DNA of 64,000 nucleotides from Siphonodentalium dalli (GCA_032622095.1 CP136066.1:231202961-231266960), one strand, 5' to 3'. Shown: positions 39,601 to 51,753, counted from the first letter of the stretch. Program-made: numbers and translations. Notes: generated from the sequence alone by a model not told the origin.

Positions 39601-42399
39601 TTTTAACGGCATCCTTTTGCATGTTGCAAGCTACATCTTGTACCAATCAGTGGATGCCAAATTTATTACGATTGGACGTCGGGAAAATGACGTACTAATT
39701 TAAATAATCTCGAGGGGTATAAACCCCAAATAACCGCACTAGATATATTTCGGAAGACAGTTTATTACGGGAGTGTATCATTGCGCACTACACAATACGG
39801 GCTGTGTTTAGGTGACATTTGTGGGTTCTCTATAAATAATTTAAATGGCAAATTTTTGGTTATGGCAAGTTCTGTCTCTGGCCGATTGATGGGTATGAAA
39901 TTTATTACGATCGGACATCCGTTCTGGAACTTGTCATATTAATCGTTAGAAACCAATACAAGAAATGTATTGGTCGAAAGTTTGGCTGTGTTTGAATGCC
40001 TGTCGTCGAATTTCTATAAATATTTTGAACAGCACCGTTTTGTCTATTGCAAGATAAATCTTTTACCAATCCGTTGATACCAAATATATTACGATTGGAC
40101 GTCGTGAAAATTACGTACTAATTGAAATAATCTCGAGGGGTATAAACCCCAAATAACCCCACTATAGATATATTTCGGAAGACAGTTTATTACGGGAATT
40201 TATCATTGCGCACTACAATACGGGCTGTGTTTAGGTGACTTTTGTGGCTTTTCTATAAACAGTTTTAGCGGCAAATTTGTGCATGTTGCATGTTAGTCTC
40301 TGTCCGATTCACGGTTATGAAAATTATGACGATCGGACATCAGGAACTTGTCATATTAATCGATACAAACCCAAACTAGAAATGTATTGGTCGAAAGTTT
40401 GGCTGTGTTTGAATGCCTGTTGTCGAATTTTTATAAACATTTTAGCTGCAACGTTTTGCACGTTGCAAGATAAATCTTTTACCAATCCGGGAATATAAAA
40501 CATATTACGGTTGGACGTCGGTAACATGACTTACTAATTGAAATAATCTCGAGGGGTATAAACCTCAAATAACCCCACTAGATATATTTCGGAAGACAGT
40601 TTATTACGGAAGTTTATCATTGCGAACTACAATATGGTCGAAAGTTTGGTTGTGTTTGAATGCCTGTCGTCGGATTTATATAAATATTTTTAACGGCATC
40701 CTTTTGCATGTTGCAAGATAGATCTTGTACCAATCAGTGGATAACAAATTTAATACGATTGGACGTCGGGAAAATGACGTACTAATTTAAATAATCTCGA
40801 GGGGTATAAACCCCAAATAACCCCACTAGATATATTTCGGAAGACAGTTTATTACGGGAGTGTATCATTGCGCACTACACAATACGGCTGTGTTTAGGTG
40901 ACTTTTGTGGGTTCTCTTTAAATAATTTTAATGGCAAATTTTTGGATGTGGCATGTTCTGTCTCTGGCCGATTGATGGGTATGAAATTTATTACGATCGG
41001 ACATCCGCTCTGGAAATTGTCATATTAATCGATAGAAACCCAAACAAGAAATGTATTGGTCGAAAGTTTGGCTGTGTTTGAATGCCTGTTGTCGGATTTC
41101 AGTAAATATTTGAATGGCAAAGTTTTGCATATTGGAAGATAAATTTTTTACCAATCTGTTGATACCAAACATATTACGATTGGACGTCGTAAACATGACG
41201 TAATAATTGAAATAATCTCGAGGGGTATAAACCCCAAATAACCCCACTAGATATATTTCGGAAGACAGTTTATTACGGGAGAGTATCATTGCGCACTACA
41301 CAATACGGGCTGTGTTTAGGTGACTTTTGTGGGTTCTCTATAAATAATTTAAATGGCAATTGTTTTGGTTGTGGCAAGTTCAGTCTCTGACCGATTGATG
41401 GGTATGAAATTTATTACGATCGGACATCCGTTCTGGAACTTGTCATATTAATCGTTAGAAACCCAAACAAGAAATGTATTGGTCGAAAGTTTGGTTGTGT
41501 TTGAATGCCTGTCGTCGGATTTCTATAAACATTTTAGCGTCAACGTTTTGCATGTTGTAAGATAAATCTTTTACCAATCCGGGAATATAAAACTTATTAC
41601 TGTTGGACGTCGGTAACATGACTTACTAATTGAAATAATCTCGAGGGATATAAACCTCAAATAACCCCACTAGATATATTTCGGAAGACGGTTTATTACG
41701 GAAGTTTATCATTGCGAACTACAATATGGTCGAAAGTTTGGTTGTGTTTGAATGCCTGTCGCCGGATTTATATAAATATTTTTAACGGCATCCTTTTGCA
41801 TGTTGCAAGCTACATCTTGTACCAATCAGTGGATGCCAAATTTATTACGATTGGACGTCGGGAAAATGACGTACTAATTTAAATAATCTCGAGGGGTATA
41901 AACCCCAAATAACCGCACTAGATATATTTCGGAAGACAGTTTATTACGGGAGTGTATCATTGCGCACTACACAATACGGGCTGTGTTTAGGTGACATTTG
42001 TGGGTTCTCTATAAATAATTTAAATGGCAAAGTTTTGGTTATGGCAAGTTCTGTCTCTGGCCGATTTATGGGTATGAAATTTATTACGATCGGACATCCG
42101 TTCTGGAACTTGTCATATTAATCGATAGAAACCCATACAAGAAATGTATTGGTCGAAAGTTGGGCTGTGTTTGAATGCCTGTCGTCGAATTTCTATAAAT
42201 ATTATGAACAGCAACGTTTTGTCTATTGCAAGATAAATCTTTTACCAATCCGTTGATACCAAATATATTACGATTGGACGTCGTGAAAATTACGTACTAA
42301 TTGAAATAATCTCGAGGGGTATAAACCCCAAATAACCCCACAAGATATATTTCGGAAGACAGTTTATTACGGAAGTTTATCATTGCGCACTACAATACG
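33693..42399. repeat. Array segment with 1086-bp and 2179-bp higher-order repeats
   Basis: A halves of one subtype start at 33693, 34779, 35865, 38044, 40223 and (next block) 42400. The first two spacings are 1086 and the next three about 2179. The 1086 unit is A-B-B'-A-B. The 2179 unit is two such units whose second half is a diverged version with GTTAGAAACC and CGCCGGATTTATAT variants. Copies within each class differ by few bases, so amplification is recent. Confidence 0.92.
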
Positions 42400-45300
42400 G
42401 GCTGTGTTTAGGTGACTTTTGTGGTGGCTTTTCTATAAACAGTTTTAGCGGCAAATTTGTGCATGTTGCATTTTAGTCTCTGTCCGATTCACGGGTATGA
42501 AAATTATAACGATCGGACATCGGGAATTTGGTATACAAACCCAAACTATAAATGTATTTGTCGAAAGTTTGGCTGTGTTTGAATGCCTGTCGTCGAATTT
42601 CTATAAATATTTTAGCTGCAACGTTTTGCATGTTGCAAGATAAATCTTTTACCAATCCGGAATATAAAACTTATTACAGTTGGACGTCGGTAACATGACT
42701 TACTAATTGAAATAATCTCGAGGGGTATAAACCTCAAATAACCCCACTAGATATATTTCAGAAGACGGTTTATTACGGAAGTTTATCATTGCGAACTACA
42801 ATATGGTCGAAAGTTTGGTTGTGTTTTAACGACAACCTTTCGCACTTTGCAAGATAAATCTTTTACAAATCCGTGGATACCAAATTTTGAGTGCCTGTCA
42901 TCGGATTTATATAAATATTTTTAACGGGATCCTTTTGCATGTTGTAACATAGATCTTTTACCAATCAGTGGATACCAAATTTATTACGATTGGACGTCGG
43001 GAATATGACGGACTAATTGATATAATCTCGAGGGGAATAAACCTCAAATAACCCCACCAGATATATTTCTGAAGACAGTTTATTACGGGAGTTTATCATT
43101 GCGCACTGCAATACGGGCTGTGTTTAGGTGACTTTTGTGGGTTTTCTATAAACATTTTAATGGCAGATTTGTGTACGTTGCAAGTTCAGTCTCTGGCCGA
43201 TTTATGGGTATGAAATTTATTACTATCGGACGTCGGGAAAATGAAGAACTAATTAAAATAATCTCAAGCGAGTGATATAAACCCCAAACAACTTCACTAT
43301 AGATATATTTCGGATGACAGTTTATTACAGGAGTTTATCATTGCGCACTACAATACGGGCTGTGTTTATATAGGTTATTTTTGTGGCTTTTCTATAACCA
43401 TTTTGGCGGCAAATTTGTGAATTTTGCACGTTGATTCAATTGCCGATTCATGGTTATGACATTTTTGACGATCGGACATCGGGAACTTGTCATATTAATC
43501 GATACAAACCCAAAGTAGAAATGTATTGGTCGAAAGTTTGGCTGTGTTTGAATGCCTGTTGTCGGATTTCTATAAATATTTTAATGGCAAACTTTTGACT
43601 GTTGCAAGATAAATCTTTTAGCAATCCGTGAATACCAAATTTATTACGATTGGATGTCGGGCACATGACGAACTAATTGAAATAATCTCGAGGGGTATAA
43701 TCCCCAAATAACACCACTATAGATATATTTCGGAAGACAGTTTATTACGGGAGTTTATAATTGCGCACTACAATACAGGCCGTGTTTAGGTGACTTTTGT
43801 GGTGGCTTTTCTATAAACAGTTTTAGCGGCAAATTTGTGCATGTTGCATTTTAGTCTCTGTCCGATTCACGGGTATGAAAATTATAACGATCGGACATCG
43901 GGAATTTGGTATATTAATCGATACAAACCCAAACTATAAATGTATTTGTCGAAAGTTTGGCTGTGTTTGAATGCCTGTCGTCGAATTTCTATAAATATTT
44001 TAGCTGCAACGTTTTGCATGTTGCAAGATAAATCTTTTACCAATCCGGAATATAAAACTTATTACAGTTGGACGTCGGTAACATGACTTACTAATTGAAA
44101 TAATCTCGAGGGGTATAAACCTCAAATAACCCCACTAGATATATTTCAGAAGACGGTTTATTACGGAAGTTTATCATTGCGAACTACAATATGGTCGAAA
44201 GTTTGGTTGTGTTTTAACGACAACCTTTCGCACTTTGCAAGATAAATCTTTTACAAATCCGTGGATACCAAATTTTGAGTGCCTGTCATCGGATTTATAT
44301 AAATATTTTTAACGGCATCCTTTTGCATGTTGTAACATAGATCTTTTACCAATCAGTGGATACCAAATTTATTATGATCGGACGTCGGGAAAATGACATA
44401 CTAATTTAAATAATCTCGAAGGGTATAAACCCAAAATAACCCCACTAGATATATTTCGGAAGACAGTTTATTACGGGAGTTTATCATTCCGAACTACAAT
44501 ATGGTCGAAAGTTTGGTTGTGTTTTAACGACAACCTTTCGCACTTTGCAAGATAAATCTTTTACAAATCCGTGGATACCAAATGTATTACGATTGGACGT
44601 CGGGAACATGACGTACTAATTGAAATAATCTCGAGGGGTGTAAACCCCAAAAAACCACACTAGATATCTTTCGGAAGACAGTTTATTACGGGAGTTTATC
44701 ATTGCGCATTACAATACGGTCGAAAGTTTGGCTGTGTTTTAATGCATGTCGTCGGATGTCTATAAACATTTCTGATGGCAACATTTTGCATTTTCCAAGA
44801 CAAATCTTTTACCAATCTGTGGATACCAAATTTATTGCGATTGGATCGGGGACATGGCGTACTAATTGAAATAATCTCGAGGGATATAAGCCCTAAATAA
44901 CTCCTCTAGATATATTTCGGAAGAGTGTTTATTACGGGAGTTTATCATTGCGCACTAAAATACGGGCTGTGTTTAGATGACTTTGGTGGGTTTTCTATCA
45001 ACATTTTTAGCTGCAGCTTTATGTATGTTGCCAGCTCAGTCTGGCCGATTTATGGCTATGAAATTTATTACGATCGGACATCGAGAACTTGTCATATTAA
45101 TCGATACAAATCCAAACTACAAATTATTATCGAAAGTTTTGCTGTGTTTGCATGCCTGTCGTCGGATTTCTGTTAATATTTTTAAAGACAACCATTTGCA
45201 CTTTGCAAGATAAATCTTTTACAAATCCGTGGATACCAAATTTATTTCGATTGGACTTCGGCAACATGACGTACTAATTGAAATAATCTCGAGGGGCATA

Positions 45301-48300
45301 AACCCCAAAAAACACACTAGATATATTTCGGAAGACAGTTTATTACGGGAGTTTATCATTGCGCACTATACAATACGGTCGAACGTTTGTCTGTGTTTGA
45401 ATGCCTGTCGTCGGATTTCTATATATAGTTCACCAATCAGTGGATACAAAGTTTATTACGATTGGACATCGGGAACATGACGGACTAATTGAAATAATCT
45501 CGAGGGGTATAAACCCCAAATAACCCCATTAGATATATTTCGGAAGACAGTTTATTACGGGAGTTTATCATTGCGCACTGCAATACGGGCTGTGTTTAGG
45601 TAACTTTTGTGGGTTTTCTATAAACATTTTAGCTGCAGATTTTTGTACGTTGCAAGGTCAGTCTCTGGCCGATTCACGGGTATGAAATTGAATACGATCG
45701 GTCATCGTGAACTTGTCATATTAATCGATACAAATCCAAACTACAAATATATTGGTCGAAAGTTTGGTTGTGTTTGCATGCCTGTCATCGGATTTCTATA
45801 AATATCTTTAGCGGCAACCTTTGGGATTTTCCAAGACAAATCTTCTACCAATCCGTGGATACCAAATTTATTACGATGGGACCGGGAACATGACGTACTT
45901 ATTGAAATAATCTCGAGGGGTATAAACCCCATATAACCCCACTATATATATTTCGGAAGACAGTTTATTACGGGAGTTTATTATTGCGCACTACAATACG
46001 GGTGACTTTTGTGGGTTTTCTATAAACATTTATACCTGTTGCATGTACAGTCTCTGGCCGATTCATGGGTGTGAAATTTATGACGATCCGACATCGGGAA
46101 CTTGTCATATTAAGCGATACAACCCCAAACTAGAATGTATCGGTCGAAAGTTTGGCTGTGTTTGAATGCTTGTCGTCGGATTTCTATAAATATTTTTAAC
46201 GGCAACCTTTTGGATTTTCCAAGACAAATCTTTTACCTATCCGTGGATACCAAATTTATTACGATTGGACCGGGAACATGACGTACTTATTGAAATAATC
46301 TCGAGGGGTATAAACCCCATATAACCCCACTATATATATTTCGGAAGACAGTTTATTACGGGAGTTTATTATTGCGCACAATACGGGCTGTGTTTAGGTG
46401 ACTTTTGTGGGTTTTCTATAAACATTAATACCTGTTGCATGTTCAGTCTCTGGCCGATTCATGGGTATGAAATTTATGACGATCGGACATCGGGAACTCG
46501 TCATATTAAGCGATACAAACCCAAACTAGAAATGTATTGGTCGAAAGTTTGGCTGTGTTTGAACGCCTGTCGTCGGATTTCTATAAATATTTAGCGGCAA
46601 CGTTTTGTGTGTTGCAAGATAAAACTTTTACCAATCCGTGGATATACAATTCATTACGATTGGACATCGGTAACATGACGTACTAATTGAAATAATGTCC
46701 AGGGGTATAAACCTCAAATAACCCCACCAGATATATTTCGGAAGACAGTTTATTACGGGAGTTTATCATTGCGCACTACAATACGGGCTGTGTTTAGGTG
46801 ACTTTTGTGGGTTTTCTATAAATGTTTTAGTAGCAACTTTTGGGATATGGCAAGGTCAGTCTATGACCGAATCATGGGTATTAAAGATATTACGATCAGA
46901 CATCAGGAACTTTTGGATGTGGCAAGCTCAGTCTCTGGCTGATTCATGGGTATGAAATTTATTACGATCGGACATCTGGAACTTGTCATATTAATCGATA
47001 CAAACCCAAACAAGAAATGTATTTAGCCGCAATCTTTTGCATTTTGCAAGATAAATCTTTTAACAATCCGCGGATACCAAATTTATTACGATTGGACCGG
47101 GAACATGACGTACTAATTGAAATAATCTCGAGGGGTATAAACCCCATATAACCCCACTATATATATTTCGGAAGACAGTTTATTACGGGAGTTTATTATT
47201 GCGCACTACAATACGGGCTGTGTTTAGGTGAATTTTGTGGGTTTTCTATAAACATTTTAGAGGCAGATTTTTGTACGTTGCAAGTTCAGTCTCTGGCCGA
47301 TTCATTAGTATGAAAATGATTACGATCGGACATTAGGAACTTGTCATATTAATCGATACAAATCCAAACTACAAATATATTGGTCAAAAGTTTGGTTGTG
47401 TTTGAATGCCTGTCGTCGGATTTTTATAAATATTTTAACGGTAACCTTTTGCATTTTGCAAGATAAATCTTTTAACAATCCATGGATACCAAAATTATTA
47501 CGATTGGACCGGGAACATGACGTACTAATTGAATTTCGGAAGACAGTTTATTACGGGAGTTTATCATTGCGTACTATAATACAGGCTGTGTTTGGGTGAC
47601 TTTTGAGGGGGTTTTATAAACATTTTTAGCGGCAAATTTGTGTGTGCTGCAAGTTCAGTCTCTGGCCGATTCGTGGGTATGAAATTTATTACTATCGGAC
47701 ATCGGATACATGTCATATTAATCGATACAAACCCAAACCCGATTCATGGGTATGAAATTTATGACGATCGGACATCGGGAACTCGTCATATTAAGCGATA
47801 CAAACCCAAACTAGAAATGTATTGGTCGAAAGTTTGGCTGTGTTTGAACGCCTGTCGTCGGATTTCTATAAATATTTAGCGGCAACGTTTTGTGTGTTGC
47901 AAGATAAAACTTTTACCAATCCGTGGATATACAATTCATTACGATTGGACATCGGTAACATGACGTACTAATTGAAATAATGTCCAGGGGTATAAACCTC
48001 AAATAACCCCACCAGATATATTTCGGAAGACAGTTTATTACGGGAGTTTATCATTGCGCACTACAATACGGGCTGTGTTTAGGTGACTTTTGTGGGTTTT
48101 CTATAAATGTTTTAGTAGCAACTTTTGGGATATGGCAAGGTCAGTCTATGGCCGATTCATGGGTATTAAAGATATTACGATCAGACATCAGGAACTTTTG
48201 GATGTGGCAAGATCAGTCTCTGGCTGATTCATGGGTATGAATTTTTTTACGATCTGACATCTGGAACTTGTCATATTAATCGATACAAACCCAAACAAGA

Positions 48301-49462
48301 AATGTATTTAGCCGCAATCTTTTGCATTTTGCAAGATAAATCTTTTAACAATCCGCGGATACCAAATTTATTACGATTGGACCGGGAACATGACGTACTA
48401 ATTGAAATAATCTCGAGGGGTATAAACCCCATATAACCCCACTATAAATATTTCGGAAGACAGTTTATTACGGGAGTTTATTATTGCGCACTACAATACG
48501 GGCTGTGTTTAGGTGACTTTTGTGGGTTTTCTATAAACATTTATACCTGTTGCATGTTCAGTCTCTGGCCGATTCATGGGTATGAAATTTATGACAATCG
48601 GACATCGGGAACTCGTCATATTAAGCGATACAAACCCAAACTAGAAATGTGTTGGTCGAAAGTTTGGCTGTGTTTGAACGCCTGTCGTCGGATTTCTATA
48701 CATATTTAGCGGCAACGTTTTGTGTGTTGCAAGATAAAACTTTTAACAATCCGCGGATACCAAATTTATTACGATTGGCCCGGGAACATGACGTACTAAT
48801 TGAAATAATCTCGAGGGGTATAAACCCCAAATAACCCCACTAGACATATTTCGGAAGACAGTTTATTACGGGAGTTTATCATTGCGCAATATAATACGGG
48901 CTGTGTTTGGGTGACTTTTGTGGGGGTTTTTATAAACGATTTGGCGTCGGGAAAATGACGTACTAATTAAAATAATCTCGAGGGGTATAAACCCCAAATA
49001 ACCCCACTATAGATATATTTCGGAAGACAGTTTATTACGGGAGTGTATCATTGCGCACTACAATGCGGGCTGTGTTTAGGTGACTTTTGTGGGTCCTCTA
49101 TAAATAATTTTAATGGCAAATTTTTGGATGTGGCAAGTTCAGTCTCTGGCCGATTGATGGGTATGAAATTTATTACGATCGGACATCCGTTCTGGAACTT
49201 GTCATATTAATCGATAGAAACCCAAACAAGAAATGTATTGGTCGAAAGTTTGGTTGTGTTTGAATGCCTGTCGTCGGATTTCTATAAATATTTTTAACGG
49301 CAACGTTTTACATGTTGCAAGATAAATCTTTTACCAATCCGTGGATACAAAATTGGTGGTTTTCTATAAACATTTTTAGTGGCAGATTTTTGTATGTTGC
49401 AAGTTCAGTCTCTGGCCGATTCATGGGTATGAAATTTATTACGACCTGACATCGGGAACTTG
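42400..49462. repeat. Diverged right edge of the array
   Basis: Irregular A and B halves. About 42400-42990 is repeated at 43779-44370 (offset near 1380). About 44200-45800 is a near copy of the left edge around 4300-5750, and 47507-47640 is the uninterrupted counterpart of the hAT target site. The hybrid GGGATATGGCAAGG module occurs at about 46835 and 48120. The array stops after GACATCGGGAACTTG at 49462. Confidence 0.85.
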
Positions 49463-50344
49463 AGAATTCTGTGGGGAAAAAAATTCCATTGAATATCAAA
49501 TATCTCGCGCAAAAATTTAATAAACACTCAAAATACATTTAAAATAATAATATAATTGATGCGCAAATTATCACACGGTGTTGTATCGCGTTTTTACACA
49601 ATGTTCGCGCCATGAAAAGATCGAGAAACGCTGATTTGGACAACGTGCACATTACGTCAATCAAGATATGTATCTTAAGGGGTTCGCCAAATCACAATGA
49701 TAAATTACTATAGAAAACATTGTCAATAGATTGCTCTTACATGTTTTAAGATATCGAATTGAAATTTGGTAGTGAGGAGTTTTTCGAGGCGCTGAATTCG
49801 ATGAAATTGTCACCGGGTTACTCCGATGGCCCAAACTGTGTCATTGACGTGGTACATATAGCTGCATGTATACCACACGAACGGGAAACTAGTATACGCA
49901 GCACAGCGGCAGTACGATTGTTATAGAACGGAAACTATTGATTTTCAAATTGTTTTCAGTTTTGTCATCTGCTTTTCTACGAAGTTGGTTATTGTAAACG
50001 TTATCCTATTTAGAAAATTCGTTAAGTCTCACTGATCACCCGTCACTCATATCATTCCCTAACATAATGCTATGTTATTCCACCAGCAAAATTAATGCCT
50101 AAAACTGCACAGAATAAATTAGTTAGATGGCCACATAAAACAACATATTTGAATTTTGTAATTTCACGCAATCGGTACCGGAATTGGTACCGGAGTTCGA
50201 TTCTTTCCAATATTAAATAATCAAAGTAAATAACTAGTTGGTGTAAATGATTGTTTTTCCCCATGAAACCTGGCACACAGCTATGCGTTTCCCAAGGTAA
50301 CTTTGCACTGCATGAGTTGAAGACCACATTAGATTGCAGACATT
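49463..50344. other. Unique sequence right of the satellite, nothing recognised
   Basis: AT-rich sequence with no supported gene. An 85-codon minus-strand frame at 50070-50327 has no recognisable domain and no supporting context. The dyad-like GCAATCGGTACCGGAATTGG words near 50168 are short. Confidence 0.5.
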
Positions 50345-50354
50345 AAACATTAAC
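50345..50354. repeat. Left 10-bp direct repeat AAACATTAAC
   Basis: The same ten bases occur at 51763-51772, just outside the inverted ends of the element between them, so they may be its target duplication. Seven bases separate this copy from the inverted repeat on the left and one on the right, which leaves some doubt. Confidence 0.65.
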
Positions 50355-50369
50355 ATGAAAAACCCTGTG

Positions 50370-50436
50370 CCAATGCATTCTCTTATATATGCGAGTCGAT
50401 CATAGGTCACCTCGCATATATGAGAGAATGCATTGG
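50370..50436. repeat. Left terminal hairpin, 26-bp stem
   Basis: Arms 50370-50395 and 50411-50436 are reverse complements with one mismatch (CCAATGCATTC ... GAATGCATTGG), around a 15-base loop. Confidence 0.95.
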
Positions 50437-51165
50437 CCTAACAATGTTTTATCATTTGTTATTATTTTTTACAATTTTTTACAATTTTAATAATTTTTTC
50501 TTATATTCTTTAACAATTTTATAATTTCACCCATACAGAGCCCCAGACAAACATGAGCAGACAACACTCAGTACACATGCTTCTATATGTTTGGGGCTTC
50601 CTGCATGGAAATCTAAGTTTTATAATTTATAATTTTATAATTTTATAATTTTATAACGAACCAAAGCCGGACGCTTTGGGTCGTATATAGACTATCTGAT
50701 TTTGTGACGTCACCAATTATTATACGACGCTGTTGTTTTGAATTTGGGGAGCACGAATGTCGCACAGTAGATCGGTGGGCTTAAAGCATTAATGTCGTAA
50801 TCGGCTGCCAAGAGGCCAACCCAAATCAGTCGACGTGCAACATTCTCCTATTTATATAACGTTAAAAATAATTTATTTGTTTTTATTTATAAGGTAAAGT
50901 AGGTCCATACTGAATTTCTAACGGGTATACTCCGGCACTCTACTGGATCAAATCATCGGACCCTAGGAAGTTTAAATATGTTTTTAAATAAACTAAAATC
51001 ACCACAACTCAACACGATCTACGTGTATCTCAAAGCTTTATTTACCAACTGATTCACAGCAGTTGATCAATACTGCATGGTTCTGTATAGAGTCTATACG
51101 GTGCGAAAGGAAATAAGATAATATTTAATACGGATTTGATTGTTATCTTAAGTCTGCATACTTAC

Positions 51166-51402
51166 ATCCATCTGATAATCCATATATATCCTATTTTCTT
51201 GAATAGAATGAAAACACATACTTATGAACAAAGCAGAAGATACATTCAGTTCCACGCGAATTCGGTCAATGGTGAAAGTTACACGATGACGTTGTTTGTC
51301 GACTATCGTTGAAGTGTTATGAGTGAAATGAACATCCTCATTATCTGAAGCGGAGAGCTCCCCCAGTACGCCAATTAATATAATGGTTAGTTTCAGTTCC
51401 AT
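51166..51402 (-). CDS. Possible first exon of a small secreted protein, inside the inverted-repeat element
   Basis: The open frame on this strand runs 51546-51148. From the inner ATG at 51402 it reads MELKLTIILIGVLGELSAS, a typical signal-peptide profile (short charged start, hydrophobic core, small residues), then a hydrophilic part with FTIDRIRVELNV. After 79 codons, at a codon boundary, the minus strand shows GTAAGT, the consensus splice donor, so an exon ending at 51166 is likely if this is a gene. The family is not recognised. Related but broken DNA occurs at about 56570-56770 and 57280-57430, where FTIDRI corresponds to VIIDRI. It could be a captured host exon or simply repeat-borne sequence. 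Confidence 0.4.
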
Positions 51403-51686
51403 GCATTCTCGACAAGATATATAAGTATTTATAATTACCCCACCAAACATGAGCCTTATGCGTGTGGATCTTATTTGGTGGGAATCTATAAAGTGATTTT
51501 GACAAGAATTTTTACAGAGCCCCAGACAAACATGAGCAGACGACACTCAGTACACGTGCTTCTATATATGTTTGGGGCTCCCTGTAGGGTTATTCATACT
51601 CTGGATGTTTTTTTTATTGTATGTCCTAAAAATTGTTAAAGAATGTAAGAAAAATTTATTTTAAAAAAAGATGAAAAATTGTTAGG

Positions 51687-51753
51687 CCAATGCATTCTGT
51701 TATATATGCGAGGCGACCTATGGTCGACTCGCATATATAAGAGAATGCATTGG
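51687..51753. repeat. Right terminal hairpin, 26-bp stem
   Basis: Arms 51687-51712 and 51728-51753 pair with one mismatch around a 15-base loop; the whole is the inverted counterpart of 50370-50436. Confidence 0.95.

Larger units (their letters stand above)
1539..49462. repeat. Giant satellite array of A/B half-monomers
   Basis: About 42 kb of tandem repeats, interrupted by three transposons. The full monomer is about 420 bp. It divides into half A (about 178 bp, starting GGCTGTGTTTAGGTGACTTT) and half B (about 240 bp, starting GGCTGTGTTTGAATGCCTGT). The halves are related throughout: both have CTATAAAYATTTTTAGCGGCAA, then TTTTGCATGTTGCAAG, then AATTTATTACGATYGGACRTCGGGAAC, in the same order. 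B carries about 55 extra bases ending GCGCACTACAATAC. Lone B halves (B') recur next to AB units and generate the higher-order repeats. Known biology: nested, locally homogenised satellites are typical of pericentromeric or other heterochromatin. The genomic location cannot be read from the sequence. Confidence 0.95.

Noticed and set aside
13011-42399. Dozens of 60-90 codon frames repeating the same peptide (MCMLHVSL...) across the array
   Set aside because: They arise from the satellite phase, mostly begin at TTG, break at B' halves, and differ between subtypes by stops; they are by-products of a tandem repeat, not a peptide family.
33693-42399. Assembly artefact as the cause of near-identical higher-order repeats
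   Set aside because: Cannot be excluded from sequence alone, but unit-specific differences and several distinct periods argue for real structure; copy number may still be wrong.
1539-49462. A CRISPR-like array
   Set aside because: Units are 180-240 bp, repeats are contiguous without unique spacers, and the context is eukaryotic.
1539-49462. Hammerhead ribozyme in the satellite (CTGATTCATGGGTATGAAAT looks like CUGA...GAAA)
   Set aside because: The core CUGANGA is not satisfied and the three stems cannot be drawn.
1539-49462. Canonical CENP-B box
   Set aside because: The conserved box has wrong spacing and TACG instead of TTCG; only a resemblance is reported.
50070-50327. 85-codon minus-strand frame
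   Set aside because: No motif, no splice or promoter support, in AT-rich non-repetitive DNA.
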